From: Gammaproteobacteria bacterium
GTDB taxonomy: Bacteria; Pseudomonadota; Gammaproteobacteria; Pseudomonadales; Azotimanducaceae
Direction: 5' to 3'
Assembly: GCA_027297435.1 (NCBI GenBank)
Contig: JAPUIA010000115.1
Location: forward strand, 60,433-124,432
Length of the DNA stretch: 64,000 nucleotides
A program made the position numbers and the translations under genes. Below are positions 23,811 through 32,470 of the stretch, piece by piece; within the stretch, counting starts at the first letter, position 1, and each line of letters opens with the position of its first letter. The notes under the pieces are model-generated. The model saw only the letters and a program-made list of their open reading frames with translations. It ran no database searches and had not been told where the DNA came from.

Positions 23811-26443
23811 GCCATCAGCGTATCGAGTTGTTGACGCAGGGTGTTCTCCAAGCGATACGCCGACTCTCGATCCCGGATCGGCTCACCAGCCCGATCCTGA
23901 ATGTAGAACACATCCTCGACCCGGTCTCCCAACGTGGTGATACGGGCGCCGAGTACGGCCACTTCGAGGTCGTGAAACAACAGGCCAATGCGAGCCAGCA
24001 AACCAGGCTGGTCAGACGCGAGAATCGTGAGCGTCGAGAAGTTGTCCGACGCGTGGTTTTCAAGTTTGACTTGGGTTGGCCGAGTCAACTGTTTCAGTTG
24101 TCGTGGCACACGCCGTTTTGTGACCGTAATCTTGGGATCGTTCATCTGCTTGGTGAGTAACTTCACGAGCGGTTCACGATCGCCGGCGATTGGCTGGCGG
24201 TTTGCGTCGAGCACGACATAGGTATTGAAGCAGAGCGCGTCTCGTTCGGACGTCTGAATGTTTGCGTCATAGACGGATAAATTCAGTTGATCTAGTGCGA
24301 TGACGCTGGCGGCAAAAAGATTCGGTTTGTCGTTCGTATAGACGAAGATTTCCGTGGCGCCTTCTCCGGCAACCTGACTGACCATATTCTGTACGAGTAC
24401 CAACGCCCCGCTGGCTACGTCGTGAGCATGGACTTTCTGTGTGATATCTGCGATTTGTCGGGGGGTGTGACGCAAGAGAAACTCATCACCCATCAGCGCC
24501 CAGATAGGTTGCACGTCGGCTTCGGTCAGCCTGCCTTCGAGTTTTTCCAACGCGCTTTCTCGACAAGCCCGAATCGTAGCTTGTTTGTCGACGGTCGACT
24601 CCAGGCCGCGGCGCAACAATCTGCGCGTGTCGAAATAGAGCTGACGGAGCAGGGTGGCGCGCCAACTGTTCCAGAGCGTCGGATTGGTAGCTGTAATGTC
24701 CGCCACGGTTAGCGCGTAAAGATAATCGAGACGCCGCTCCGATTTGACGAGTTGGGCGAATTCCAAAACGACGTCCGGGTCGTAGATGTCTTTGCGTTGA
24801 GCGGTGCTCGACATGACCAAGTGATATTGCACGAGCCATTCGACGAGTTCCGTGTCGTCCAGGTTGAGCTCGTGACGCTGGCAAAACGCCACCGCATCCT
24901 GAGCCCCAAGCTTCGAATGGTCGCCACCTCTTCCCTTACCGATGTCGTGGTAGAGACCGGCGATGTAGAGCAGTTCGACCTTAGGCACGGACTTCACGCA
25001 GTGGTTGGCGACGGGATAAAGCTCCGCGCTGGCCCGATAGCGGAAGCGACGTAGGTTGCCGATGACCATCATCGTGTGGGCGTCGACTGTATAGATGTGA
25101 AATAGATCATGCTGCATCTGACCCACGACCTTGCCAAACTCAGGAATGTAGCGTCCCAACAAGCCATACCGGCGCATTCGTGTGAGCTGCGTCACCAGCG
25201 TGTAGGGTGCCTTGAGAAGATCGAGAAACAGTTTTGTGTTTTTGGGATTGTTGCGAAACTCGTCATCGATCAAGTGCACGTGATCGCGAATGAGCCGGAT
25301 GGTTCCGGCTCTAACGCCCGATATATCACGACGATTGGCCATGATCACGAACATCTCCAGCAGCGCGCTCGGTGTTTCCGCAAAAACTCGGTCGTGGGTT
25401 GTCTCCAGGTACTCGTTGTGAATGCGAAAGCGTTCGTTGATCGACTCGTGTTTCGGTTTACCCGTATTGAAGGTTTCTTCGATATGCAGCAACAGGATGT
25501 CGTTGACCTCGCGAAGAGACAGAACGTACCCATAGTATTGGTGCATGAAGCGTTCGACACCGAGCCGGGCCTCCGTGTCGACATACCCCAAACGATGCGC
25601 AAGTTGCCTTTGGTACTCGAATTGCAGTCGATCGTCTTTGCGCCCGGCAACGAGATGCAAACCGTAACGCACCCACCACAGGTAGCGTTTGCCGTTGATC
25701 AGCCAATCGCGTTCCTGCTCGGTAATCACGCCGAGGTCTTGCAATACATGAGGGTCGCTCGAACCGAACTGGCGTTCACAGATCCACATGGCCGTCTGCA
25801 GATCGCGCAGACCTCCCGGAGAGGCTTTCAAATTGGGTTCAAGATCGTAGTCGACGTTGTCGAAGCGACGATGGCGGTTGATTTGCTCGTCGCGTTTGGC
25901 TTTGAAGAACTTCTCCGGAGGCCACAGTCGTGGATGTGCCATGACCTCGTCGAGTTTCCCGATCAACTTGGCGACGGGACCGGAGCCGTCTGTGAGCAAG
26001 CGGCGTTCGAATGTCGCTGTCGCGACGGTGATGTCTTTTTGAGCTTCGGTTTTGCAATCTTTGACGGTTCGTACGCTGTACCCGACATCCAAGTTGAGAT
26101 CGAACAACAGCCGCACAAACGGCTCGATCTCATCCCGGTATCTTTGCGGGTTGTCGGCCAAGATCAGAAGGTCTATGTCCGATGCGGGGTGCAACTCGCG
26201 ACGCCCGTAGCCGCCGACCGCAAACAACGCGAGGTGGTCCTGCGTACTTGCGGAAAACTGCGATTGCCAAAGTTCTACAAGCAGCTGATCGAAGAAACGA
26301 ACCCGCTCTGCAACGATATCTTCGACGTTTTCCCGAGCCCAATAGCGGCGCTCGAGTTCGGCGTTTGCCGAGGCGATGCGGCTTCGAAGGGCTTGAACGG
26401 GCACCGCGCTAGAACGACTCTTCAGAGCGCTGGGTAAGGACAT
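23807..26443 (-). CDS. glnD: Bifunctional uridylyltransferase/uridylyl-removing enzyme GlnD
   Basis: Nitrogen sensor that uridylylates the PII protein when glutamine is low and removes UMP when it is high. It has the nucleotidyltransferase motif GGYGRRELHPASDIDLLIL, an HD domain (YIAGLYHDIGKGRGGDHSKLGAQDA), and two C-terminal ACT domains (VYTNDKPNLFAASVIALDQL and ILASDQPGLLARIGLLFHDL). The start is set at ATG 26443 (878 residues), overlapping the end of map by about 35 bases; the track start at 26464 would add 7 residues. Confidence 0.95.
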   Translation of the reverse strand: MSLPSALKSRSSAVPVQALRSRIASANAELERRYWARENVEDIVAERVRFFDQLLVELWQSQFSASTQDHLALFAVGGYGRRELHPASDIDLLILADNPQRYRDEIEPFVRLLFDLNLDVGYSVRTVKDCKTEAQKDITVATATFERRLLTDGSGPVAKLIGKLDEVMAHPRLWPPEKFFKAKRDEQINRHRRFDNVDYDLEPNLKASPGGLRDLQTAMWICERQFGSSDPHVLQDLGVITEQERDWLINGKRYLWWVRYGLHLVAGRKDDRLQFEYQRQLAHRLGYVDTEARLGVERFMHQYYGYVLSLREVNDILLLHIEETFNTGKPKHESINERFRIHNEYLETTHDRVFAETPSALLEMFVIMANRRDISGVRAGTIRLIRDHVHLIDDEFRNNPKNTKLFLDLLKAPYTLVTQLTRMRRYGLLGRYIPEFGKVVGQMQHDLFHIYTVDAHTMMVIGNLRRFRYRASAELYPVANHCVKSVPKVELLYIAGLYHDIGKGRGGDHSKLGAQDAVAFCQRHELNLDDTELVEWLVQYHLVMSSTAQRKDIYDPDVVLEFAQLVKSERRLDYLYALTVADITATNPTLWNSWRATLLRQLYFDTRRLLRRGLESTVDKQATIRACRESALEKLEGRLTEADVQPIWALMGDEFLLRHTPRQIADITQKVHAHDVASGALVLVQNMVSQVAGEGATEIFVYTNDKPNLFAASVIALDQLNLSVYDANIQTSERDALCFNTYVVLDANRQPIAGDREPLVKLLTKQMNDPKITVTKRRVPRQLKQLTRPTQVKLENHASDNFSTLTILASDQPGLLARIGLLFHDLEVAVLGARITTLGDRVEDVFYIQDRAGEPIRDRESAYRLENTLRQQLDTLMA

Positions 26444-27197
26444 CGGCCCCCTGGCCGGTGACAAGAATGGTGTGTTCCCACTGAGCCGAGAGCTTGTGAT
26501 CCTTGGTCACGACGGTCCATTGATCGGGCAACATCTTTATATGTCGCGAACCCGCGTTGATCATGGGTTCGATGGTGAACGTCATGCCTTCCTCGAGGGT
26601 CAGGCCCGACCCTCGGCGCCCATAGTGCAACACCTGGGGTTCATCGTGGAAAACCTTGCCGATGCCGTGCCCGCAAAACTCTCTCACAACCGAAAAGTGG
26701 TTGGCTTCGGCGTGGCTTTGTATGGCATGACCGATGTCCCCGAGCGTGGCGCCGGCGCGAACCGCTTCGATACCGCGATATAGACACTCTTGGGTCACTC
26801 TCGCCAATCGTTCGGCCAAGACTCTCGGCTTGCCAGCGAAGTACATCTTGCTGGTGTCCCCATGGTAGCCGTCTTTGATCACGGTAACGTCGATGTTCAG
26901 ACAGTCGCCGGTTTTCAGGGTCTTTTTATCGGATGGAATGCCGTGGCAGACGACGTGGTTGACGGACGTACAGATCGACCGTGGAAACGGTGGCGCGCTC
27001 GGCGAATTGCGGTAATTCAGCGGTGCCGGTATGCAATCGAGCTCGTCGACGATGAAGCGATGACAGATGTCGTTCAGATAGTCGGTGGACACGCCGGGTT
27101 GGACGTATTCCCCAATCATCTCCAGGACGCTCGCGGCAAGTCGCCCGGCCTCGCGCATACCGGCGGCGTCGGCCTCATTTGTCACTTTTGCAGACAC
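26409..27197 (-). CDS. map: Methionine aminopeptidase, type I
   Basis: Removes the initiator methionine from new proteins. Metal ligands are visible in NIDVTVIKDGYHGDTSKMYF, GHGIGKVFHDEP and FTIEPM, with His in CHGIPSD. The track start at 27323 adds unrelated residues. The family start is near the ADAAGMREAGRLAASVLEMI segment, so GTG 27197 (262 residues; weak GGAAAAG upstream) or GTG 27212 is more likely. It is divergent from rpsB, the standard map/rpsB arrangement, and its start region overlaps the rpsB promoter. Confidence 0.93.
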   Translation of the reverse strand: MSAKVTNEADAAGMREAGRLAASVLEMIGEYVQPGVSTDYLNDICHRFIVDELDCIPAPLNYRNSPSAPPFPRSICTSVNHVVCHGIPSDKKTLKTGDCLNIDVTVIKDGYHGDTSKMYFAGKPRVLAERLARVTQECLYRGIEAVRAGATLGDIGHAIQSHAEANHFSVVREFCGHGIGKVFHDEPQVLHYGRRGSGLTLEEGMTFTIEPMINAGSRHIKMLPDQWTVVTKDHKLSAQWEHTILVTGQGADVLTQRSEESF

Positions 27198-27202
27198 GGC
27201 TT

Positions 27203-27240
27203 TTCCAGACACGGCGGGATATGGTATAAAGCGCGCCGCT
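27203..27240 (+). promoter_or_regulatory. rpsB promoter (extended -10, GC-rich discriminator)
   Basis: An extended -10 element, TGGTATAAA (27222-27230), is followed by a GCGCGCC discriminator, the form typical of stringently controlled ribosomal promoters. A weak -35 (TTTCCA, 27203-27208) lies 16 bases upstream. The predicted transcript has a leader of about 170 bases before rpsB, similar to the E. coli rpsB leader through which S2 represses its own operon. The leader (27240-27409) is non-coding. Confidence 0.65.
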
Positions 27241-27409
27241 TGGGAGCAATGTAAATGCTGGCGAGGCTTCCAGGTGCCAGCGATGGCGCCAGCAACGTAA
27301 TCATGACTCACGCGGTTCGACACGAAGTCACGGGTGCCGGTCGACGTCCTCAGGGCGTCACACGGTTTTGATTTCGGGAGCTGCAGAGGCTTAACCCGGA
27401 GATAAACTA

Positions 27410-28585
27410 GTGAACGTAAGCATGCGCGACATGTTGGCTGCAGGTGTGCACTTCGGCCATCAAACTCGTTTCTGGAATCCGAAAATGGCGCCGTTCATTT
27501 TTGGTTCGCGAAACAAAATCCACATCATCAATCTAGAAAAGACCATGCCGGCCTTCGAGGAGGCGCTCGAAGAGCTGCGCAACATGGCCAGCCGCGGCCA
27601 CAAAATATTGTTTGTCGGCACGAAACGTGCGGCCACCAAGGTCATCAGAGAGCAAGCACAGCGTGTTGGCATGCCGTTTGTCGATCAGCGCTGGTTGGGC
27701 GGGATGCTCACCAACTACAAAACCATACGTCAATCCATTCGCCGCTTGCAGGAACTCGAGGCGCAAGCGAGTGATGGCAGGTTGGAAATGCTGACCAAGA
27801 AAGAAGCCCTCCAGAAACGCCGCTTGATGGAGAAACTCGAACGCAGCCTCGGTGGCATCAAGGATATGGGCGGACTACCCGATGCGATATTCGTCGTGGA
27901 CGTACAGCACGAACACATCGCGATCAGCGAGGCGAACAAGTTGGGTATACCGGTGTTTGCCATCGTCGATACCAATAGCGATCCGGACGGGGTCGACTAC
28001 CTGATACCGGGCAATGACGACGCGATTCGTGCCGTTCGGCTATACGTGATGGCGGTAGCCGACGCCATACAAGAAGGTCACGACGACGCGGGCTTGGCGG
28101 TCAGCACTGATGAGTTCGTCGAAGTAGACGACTCTCAAGCACCTGGGGCTGAAAAAGAACGAGTGAAAGCGCCCCCGGCGAAAAAAGAGCGAGAGAAGGT
28201 GGCGGTAGCGCCCGCGGCGAACAAAGAAAAGGAGAAAGCGCCTGCGGCGACTGCAGACGAAGAGGCGCCCTCCGCGGCTAAAGAAGAGAAAGCGGCTGCC
28301 CCCGTAGCGCCTACGGCCGCTGAAGAGAGCGCGCCGGCCACCATTGAAGAGGAGGCGCCCGCGGCCGTTGAAGAGGAGGCGCCCGCGACCGCCATTGAAG
28401 AGGAAGCGCCCGCGGCGAAGGCGAAAGCGAAGGCGCCTGCGGCTAAGGCGAAAGCGCCTGCGGCTAAGGCAAAAGCGCCTGCGGCTAAGGCAAAAGCACC
28501 CGCGCCCAAAAAAACCAAGACGCCCGCGGCGAAAAAAAAGCAAGAGAAGGCGCCTGCAGCCGAAAAGAGCAAAGAGAAGGACTAG
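27410..28585 (+). CDS. rpsB: 30S ribosomal protein S2 with a long low-complexity C-terminal tail
   Basis: S2 of the small ribosomal subunit. The first 235 residues or so are an ordinary S2 ([51 protein letters not shown]). E. coli S2 ends near residue 241. This product continues to 391 residues with a tail of Ala, Glu, Lys and Pro: first mixed charge, then acidic repeats (EEEAPA), then basic repeats (AKAPAAK) like histone H1. The frame is uninterrupted and tsf follows after 3 bases, so the tail is part of the gene. The start is GTG 27410, with GGAG 9 bases upstream; ATG 27422 is the alternative. Confidence 0.95.
   Translation: MNVSMRDMLAAGVHFGHQTRFWNPKMAPFIFGSRNKIHIINLEKTMPAFEEALEELRNMASRGHKILFVGTKRAATKVIREQAQRVGMPFVDQRWLGGMLTNYKTIRQSIRRLQELEAQASDGRLEMLTKKEALQKRRLMEKLERSLGGIKDMGGLPDAIFVVDVQHEHIAISEANKLGIPVFAIVDTNSDPDGVDYLIPGNDDAIRAVRLYVMAVADAIQEGHDDAGLAVSTDEFVEVDDSQAPGAEKERVKAPPAKKEREKVAVAPAANKEKEKAPAATADEEAPSAAKEEKAAAPVAPTAAEESAPATIEEEAPAAVEEEAPATAIEEEAPAAKAKAKAPAAKAKAPAAKAKAPAAKAKAPAPKKTKTPAAKKKQEKAPAAEKSKEKD
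28433..28495 (+). repeat. Three tandem 21-base repeats in the rpsB tail
   Basis: Three nearly identical 21-base units (GCGCCTGCGGCTAAGGCAAAA) each encode APAAKAK. A looser acidic repeat with GAAGAGGAGGCGCCCGCG units precedes them at about 28343-28420. The repeat length is a multiple of three, so copy number can change without breaking the frame. Confidence 0.85.
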
Positions 28586-28588
28586 TCC

Positions 28589-29434
28589 ATGTCAGAGTCC
28601 ACTAACCTCGTAAAGGAACTGCGCGAACGCACCGGTCTCGGCATGATGGACTGCAAGCAAGCGCTCGATGCGACGGACGGCGACTTGGAGCTAGCCATAG
28701 ACGAGTTGCGCAAATCGAGCGCGCTCAAGGCCGCCAAGAAAGCTGGTAGAACCACTGCCAACGGATTGCTGGGTCTCAAAGTCGCAAATGACGGTAAACG
28801 CGCGGCTATGGTCGAGGTCAATATCGAAACCGACTTCGCTCAGAAGAGCGATAAATTCATCGGCTTCGTCCACGCGGTATTGAATGCCGTGTACGAATCC
28901 AATGAGGATCTCGATAAGCTGCTGGCCGGCGGATTGGATGCCAAGCGTGAAGCGCTGGTACAAGAAATCGGTGAGAACGTCACGGTGCGGCGCGCAGCCG
29001 CGCTCGATAGCGTCGACGGTTTCATCGCCAGCTATATGCATAACGACAAGCGCAAGGCGACCTTGGTCGAACTATCGACCCGGGACGACACGCTCGGCAG
29101 GGATCTGGCAATGCACATCACGGCCCACGACCCGACGCCGTTGGTCGTACAGGCGGCGGATTTGGATCAGGCCGTCGTAGCCAAAGAACGCGAGATCTAC
29201 CAAGCCCAGGCGGAGGAAAGCGGCAAACCCCAGCAGATCGTCGAGAAGATCGTGGAGGGCCGGGTGCGCAAATTCCTGGCTGAGGTCAGCTTGGTCGATC
29301 AAGCATTCGTCAAGGACAGCAACGTCAGGGTGGGCGAGCTCTTGCAGAGCCAGGACAGCGAGTGCCGGCGCTTCGTGCGCTTTGAGGTAGGCGAGGGTAT
29401 CGAGGTCGCGGCCCAGATCAAAGAGATTCAATAG
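28589..29434 (+). CDS. tsf: Elongation factor Ts
   Basis: Nucleotide exchange factor for EF-Tu. The 281-residue product has the N-terminal UBA-like domain (LVKELRERTGLGMMDCKQAL) and the core with MVEVNIETDFAQKSDKF. It is cotranscribed with rpsB (3-base gap) and runs directly into pyrH. Length matches the family. Confidence 0.97.
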   Translation: MSESTNLVKELRERTGLGMMDCKQALDATDGDLELAIDELRKSSALKAAKKAGRTTANGLLGLKVANDGKRAAMVEVNIETDFAQKSDKFIGFVHAVLNAVYESNEDLDKLLAGGLDAKREALVQEIGENVTVRRAAALDSVDGFIASYMHNDKRKATLVELSTRDDTLGRDLAMHITAHDPTPLVVQAADLDQAVVAKEREIYQAQAEESGKPQQIVEKIVEGRVRKFLAEVSLVDQAFVKDSNVRVGELLQSQDSECRRFVRFEVGEGIEVAAQIKEIQ

Positions 29435-30154
29435 TTGCAACGAATCCTGCTCAAGCTTTCAGGAGAGGCCCTCGCTGGAGAAGCAGGATTTGGTATCGAT
29501 CCCCAGATTTTGGCTCGCTTGAGTGGCGAGCTTGGCGCCTGCCAACAAGCGGGCGTGGAGATCGCCGTCGTACTGGGGGGCGGCAATCTATTCCGCGGTG
29601 CGGCGCTTGCCGAAGCTGGCCTTGACCGAGTGATTGGTGATCACATGGGCATGCTGGCGACCTGTATGAATGCGCTGGCATTCCAGGATTCACTCGAACG
29701 TCACTCCATTGGCGCTCAAGCATTTTCGGCTATACCGATGGACGGGGTACTACCCGGCTACTCGGTCCACGCCGCCACCGCCGCACTCGAGCGCGGCGAT
29801 GTCGCCATATTGGCCGGGGGAACCGGAAACCCGTTTTTTACGACAGACACAGCAGCGTGTTTGCGGGGCATTGAGCTGAAGGTGGATAGGGTGTTGAAGG
29901 CAACCAAAGTCGATGGCGTATATAGCGCCGACCCAATGGTCGACCCAACGGCAACTCGCTTCGATACGTTGACGTACGAAGATGTGTTGACCCAGAACTT
30001 GACCGTGATGGACTTGACCGCCATCTGCCTGTGTCGAGACTCAAACATGCCGTTGGTTGTATTCGATATGTTTGATGCGACCGCATTGACCCGAATAATC
30101 AGGGGTGAGAAGGTTGGCACCGAAATTCGGGCGCACGATGATATGCATGCATGA
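29435..30154 (+). CDS. pyrH: Uridylate kinase (UMP kinase)
   Basis: Hexameric bacterial UMP kinase that makes UDP. The 239-residue product begins [14 protein letters not shown] and has [17 protein letters not shown] and [17 protein letters not shown]. The start is TTG at 29435, directly after the tsf stop, with AAAGAG as a weak ribosome site; no ATG is available before the conserved KLSGEAL. This removes about 9 residues present at the start of the E. coli protein. Confidence 0.95.
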   Translation: MQRILLKLSGEALAGEAGFGIDPQILARLSGELGACQQAGVEIAVVLGGGNLFRGAALAEAGLDRVIGDHMGMLATCMNALAFQDSLERHSIGAQAFSAIPMDGVLPGYSVHAATAALERGDVAILAGGTGNPFFTTDTAACLRGIELKVDRVLKATKVDGVYSADPMVDPTATRFDTLTYEDVLTQNLTVMDLTAICLCRDSNMPLVVFDMFDATALTRIIRGEKVGTEIRAHDDMHA

Positions 30155-30172
30155 ACAGACGGGTCTTAGCCG

Positions 30173-30730
30173 ATGATCGATGAAATTCAAGCGGATGCCG
30201 ATGATCGCATGGGCAAGTCCATCGAAGCGCTCCACAGCTCGTTTGGCCGACTTCGCACAGGCCGCGCTAACCCCAGTTTGCTCGATGGTATCGAGGTGTC
30301 CTACTACGGTACCGATACTCCGCTCAACCAGGTTGCCTCGATCACGGTCGAAGATGCACGAACTCTCGCGATATCACCGTGGGAAAAAAATCTGATACCG
30401 GATATCGAAAAGGCGATCCTCAAAAGCGACTTGGGCATAACGCCCTCCAGCAACAAAGAGCTGATACGAGTGCCGCTGCCGGCGTTGACGGAGGAAAACC
30501 GCAAAGATTTAGCGCGTGTTGCCAAGCAAGAAGCGGAATCCGCCCGCGTGGCCATTCGCAACATCCGTCGTGACGCGATACACGAGGTTCGTGAGTTGGC
30601 GAAAGCGAAGGAAGTTGCCGAAGACGAAGCGCGCAAGGCGGAGGAAAAGATCCAGTCGATTACCGATCGTCGCATCGGAGAGGTTGAAAGCACCCTTGGG
30701 GCGAAAGAAGCGGACTTGATGGAAATCTAG
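30173..30730 (+). CDS. frr: Ribosome recycling factor
   Basis: Splits post-termination ribosomes together with EF-G. The 185-residue product has the family pattern (MGKSIEALHSSFGRLRTGRANPSLLDG, TLAISPWEK, RVPLPALTEENRKDLA). It lies 18 bases after pyrH. The TAG stop is the first part of a CTAG that forms the left end of the hairpin element described separately. Confidence 0.97.
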   Translation: MIDEIQADADDRMGKSIEALHSSFGRLRTGRANPSLLDGIEVSYYGTDTPLNQVASITVEDARTLAISPWEKNLIPDIEKAILKSDLGITPSSNKELIRVPLPALTEENRKDLARVAKQEAESARVAIRNIRRDAIHEVRELAKAKEVAEDEARKAEEKIQSITDRRIGEVESTLGAKEADLMEI

Positions 30731-30782
30731 TGTCCTGTCGCAGAGGTAAATTGATGACGTTACTTCTGGGACAGGACACTAG
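30727..30782. repeat. 56-base hairpin with CTAG ends (MITE-like) after frr
   Basis: CTAGTGTCCTGTC and GACAGGACACTAG are perfect 13-base inverted arms. Inside them CAGAGGTAA and TTACTTCTG extend the pairing with one G-G mismatch and one G-T wobble, around a loop ATTGATGACG. CTAG at both outer ends could be a target duplication, with TGTCCTGTC/GACAGGACA as terminal inverted repeats abutting each other. Without a T-run it is a poor terminator. Confidence 0.6.
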
Positions 30783-30821
30783 ATCGCCTCTTTGAGTTGA
30801 AGCACTAAGACGGTACGCAGA

Positions 30822-31562
30822 ATGTCAGAGTTGCAGGCAAGGGCGCCGAAGACAGAATCCGGACGGATTCCGCGCCATGTCGCCATCATCATGGACGGTA
30901 ATCACCGATGGGCTAAACGCCGGCGATTGCCTGGTGCGGCCGGACATCGTGCCGGCGCGAAAAACGTTCGCCCGGTGGCAGAAGCCTGCGCCGACCATGG
31001 TGTGGAATGTCTTACGTTGTTCGCTTTCAGCACCGAGAACTGGCAGCGCCCAAAACGCGAAGTCAGGTTGCTCATGGAGCTGATGCGCAACGTCTTCGAA
31101 AATGACCTGGAGGAACTCAACCGGAGAGACGTGCGCTTGAAGATCATCGGCGATCGTTCGCGGTTTCCTTCCGATCTTCAGATGCAGATGAATCGTGCTG
31201 AGACGCTCACCAGAGACAACTCAGAGATGGTCCTCAACATTGCAGCGAACTATGGTGGTCGTTGGGATATCACCGAAGCTGCCCGCCGTATGGCCCAAGC
31301 CGTGCAAGACGGAGAAATCGGTGTTGGAGACATCACCGAGCAGACCTTCTCCGACTACCTGTCGCTCGGCAAAGTGCCGCCTCCCGATCTGTGTATTCGC
31401 ACGGGTGGCGATCATCGCATCAGCAACTTCCTGCTCTGGGATTTCGCCTACACGGAGCTGTACTTCACGGAAGCTTACTGGCCGGAATTCGACGAGCGAT
31501 GTCTCCTGGATGCGCTCTCCACATTTGACGAGCGCCAACGGCGTTTTGGCCGCCGCGAGTAA
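30822..31562 (+). CDS. uppS: Undecaprenyl diphosphate synthase
   Basis: Adds eight isopentenyl units to farnesyl diphosphate to make the C55 carrier used for peptidoglycan and O-antigen. The 246-residue product has HVAIIMDGNHRWAKRR with the catalytic Asp, TLFAFSTENWQRP, and the C-terminal RTGGDHRISNFLLWD...AYTELYF motif. It stands 91 bases after frr, beyond the hairpin element. It needs isopentenyl diphosphate, but the synthesis genes usually found nearby (dxr, ispD, ispF) are not in the window. Confidence 0.96.
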   Translation: MSELQARAPKTESGRIPRHVAIIMDGNHRWAKRRRLPGAAGHRAGAKNVRPVAEACADHGVECLTLFAFSTENWQRPKREVRLLMELMRNVFENDLEELNRRDVRLKIIGDRSRFPSDLQMQMNRAETLTRDNSEMVLNIAANYGGRWDITEAARRMAQAVQDGEIGVGDITEQTFSDYLSLGKVPPPDLCIRTGGDHRISNFLLWDFAYTELYFTEAYWPEFDERCLLDALSTFDERQRRFGRRE

Positions 31563-31582
31563 CCGGACAGGGCATTTCAGCA

Positions 31583-32374
31583 ATGCTGCGCAATCGAGTG
31601 ATTACCGCGGTGTGTCTCGCAACTCTGGCGATCGCGGCGATGTACTTCTTGACGCTCGGTTGGTTTGCGGTCGCGTTTTGGTTTGTGGCGGCGCTTGGTG
31701 CTTACGAATGGGCGGGACTAGCGCGCTGGTCCAAACCGCTGGAACGTGGTGCTTATGTAGCGGTCTTTGCCGTACTTGCGTGGTTCACCTACGGTCTCGC
31801 CGACTGGCACGTCCCGGCGTTGTGGCTCGGCGCCGTGTTGTGGTTGTTTGCGATGGTCGGCATTGGGACGTTCCCAGCCAGCACTCGGCTGTTTAGCTCG
31901 CGGCTTGTGGTCGGCGTGTTGGGCCTGGCAATCGTCTGGTGTGCCTGGATCGGGCTTATCGTAATCCGTCAGGTGCCCGATGGCAGCCACTGGCTCTTGT
32001 GGATGTTCATCCTGGTGTGGGGGGTCGATGTGGGCGCCTATTTCGCCGGTCGCCGATTCGGCCGGCGCAAACTTGCCCCCGCCATTAGTCCCGGTAAGAC
32101 GTGGGAAGGGGTGGCCGGCGGTGCGCTGTTGAGCCTGTTGGTGTGCGGATCGGCGCTGGCGCTTGTCGGTGTGTTGGACGTGCGGTGGCTCTTCCTCATT
32201 GGCGTCCTGGTTACGATTTCCGTAATCGGCGATCTCTTTGAAAGCCTGTTAAAAAGGGCTTCCGGCGTCAAAGATTCGGGTACTTTGCTGCCGGGCCATG
32301 GGGGCGTGTTGGACCGGATCGACTCCGTGTTGGCCGTATTGCCGATATTTGCGCTGGTCCTTACATACCTATAA
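31583..32374 (+). CDS. cdsA: Phosphatidate cytidylyltransferase
   Basis: Integral membrane enzyme that makes CDP-diacylglycerol. The 263-residue product has about seven hydrophobic segments and the family signature LKRASGVKDSGTLLPGHGGVLDRIDS near the C-terminus. It follows uppS by 20 bases. In most gammaproteobacteria dxr comes next, but here the following gene is rseP. Confidence 0.95.
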   Translation: MLRNRVITAVCLATLAIAAMYFLTLGWFAVAFWFVAALGAYEWAGLARWSKPLERGAYVAVFAVLAWFTYGLADWHVPALWLGAVLWLFAMVGIGTFPASTRLFSSRLVVGVLGLAIVWCAWIGLIVIRQVPDGSHWLLWMFILVWGVDVGAYFAGRRFGRRKLAPAISPGKTWEGVAGGALLSLLVCGSALALVGVLDVRWLFLIGVLVTISVIGDLFESLLKRASGVKDSGTLLPGHGGVLDRIDSVLAVLPIFALVLTYL

Positions 32375-32375
32375 T
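32348..32375 (+). promoter_or_regulatory. Candidate promoter for rseP-bamA
   Basis: A perfect TATAAT (32370-32375) lies at the cdsA stop, with TTTGCG 16 bases upstream as a weak -35. It would start transcripts in the 96-base gap where dxr usually lies and would serve rseP and the genes after it. No clear sigma-E site (GGAACTT/GTCTAA) was found in the gap. Confidence 0.4.
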
Positions 32376-32470
32376 CAACGTTCGTATAAGATACGCGACC
32401 GGAAAGCGGGTACGTGTGCGGAGCGTTTCGCGCATGTCGTGGTCAAAGCCATGAGAAAGGTGAGTAGCGC

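Noticed and set aside
25109-26437. 442-residue plus-strand ORF
   Set aside because: It is antisense to glnD, whose family motifs are all present; the product has no recognisable domain.
28343-28500. Regular repeats that might suggest a CRISPR array
   Set aside because: The repeats are contiguous 21- to 27-base coding units without unique spacers, in frame in rpsB.
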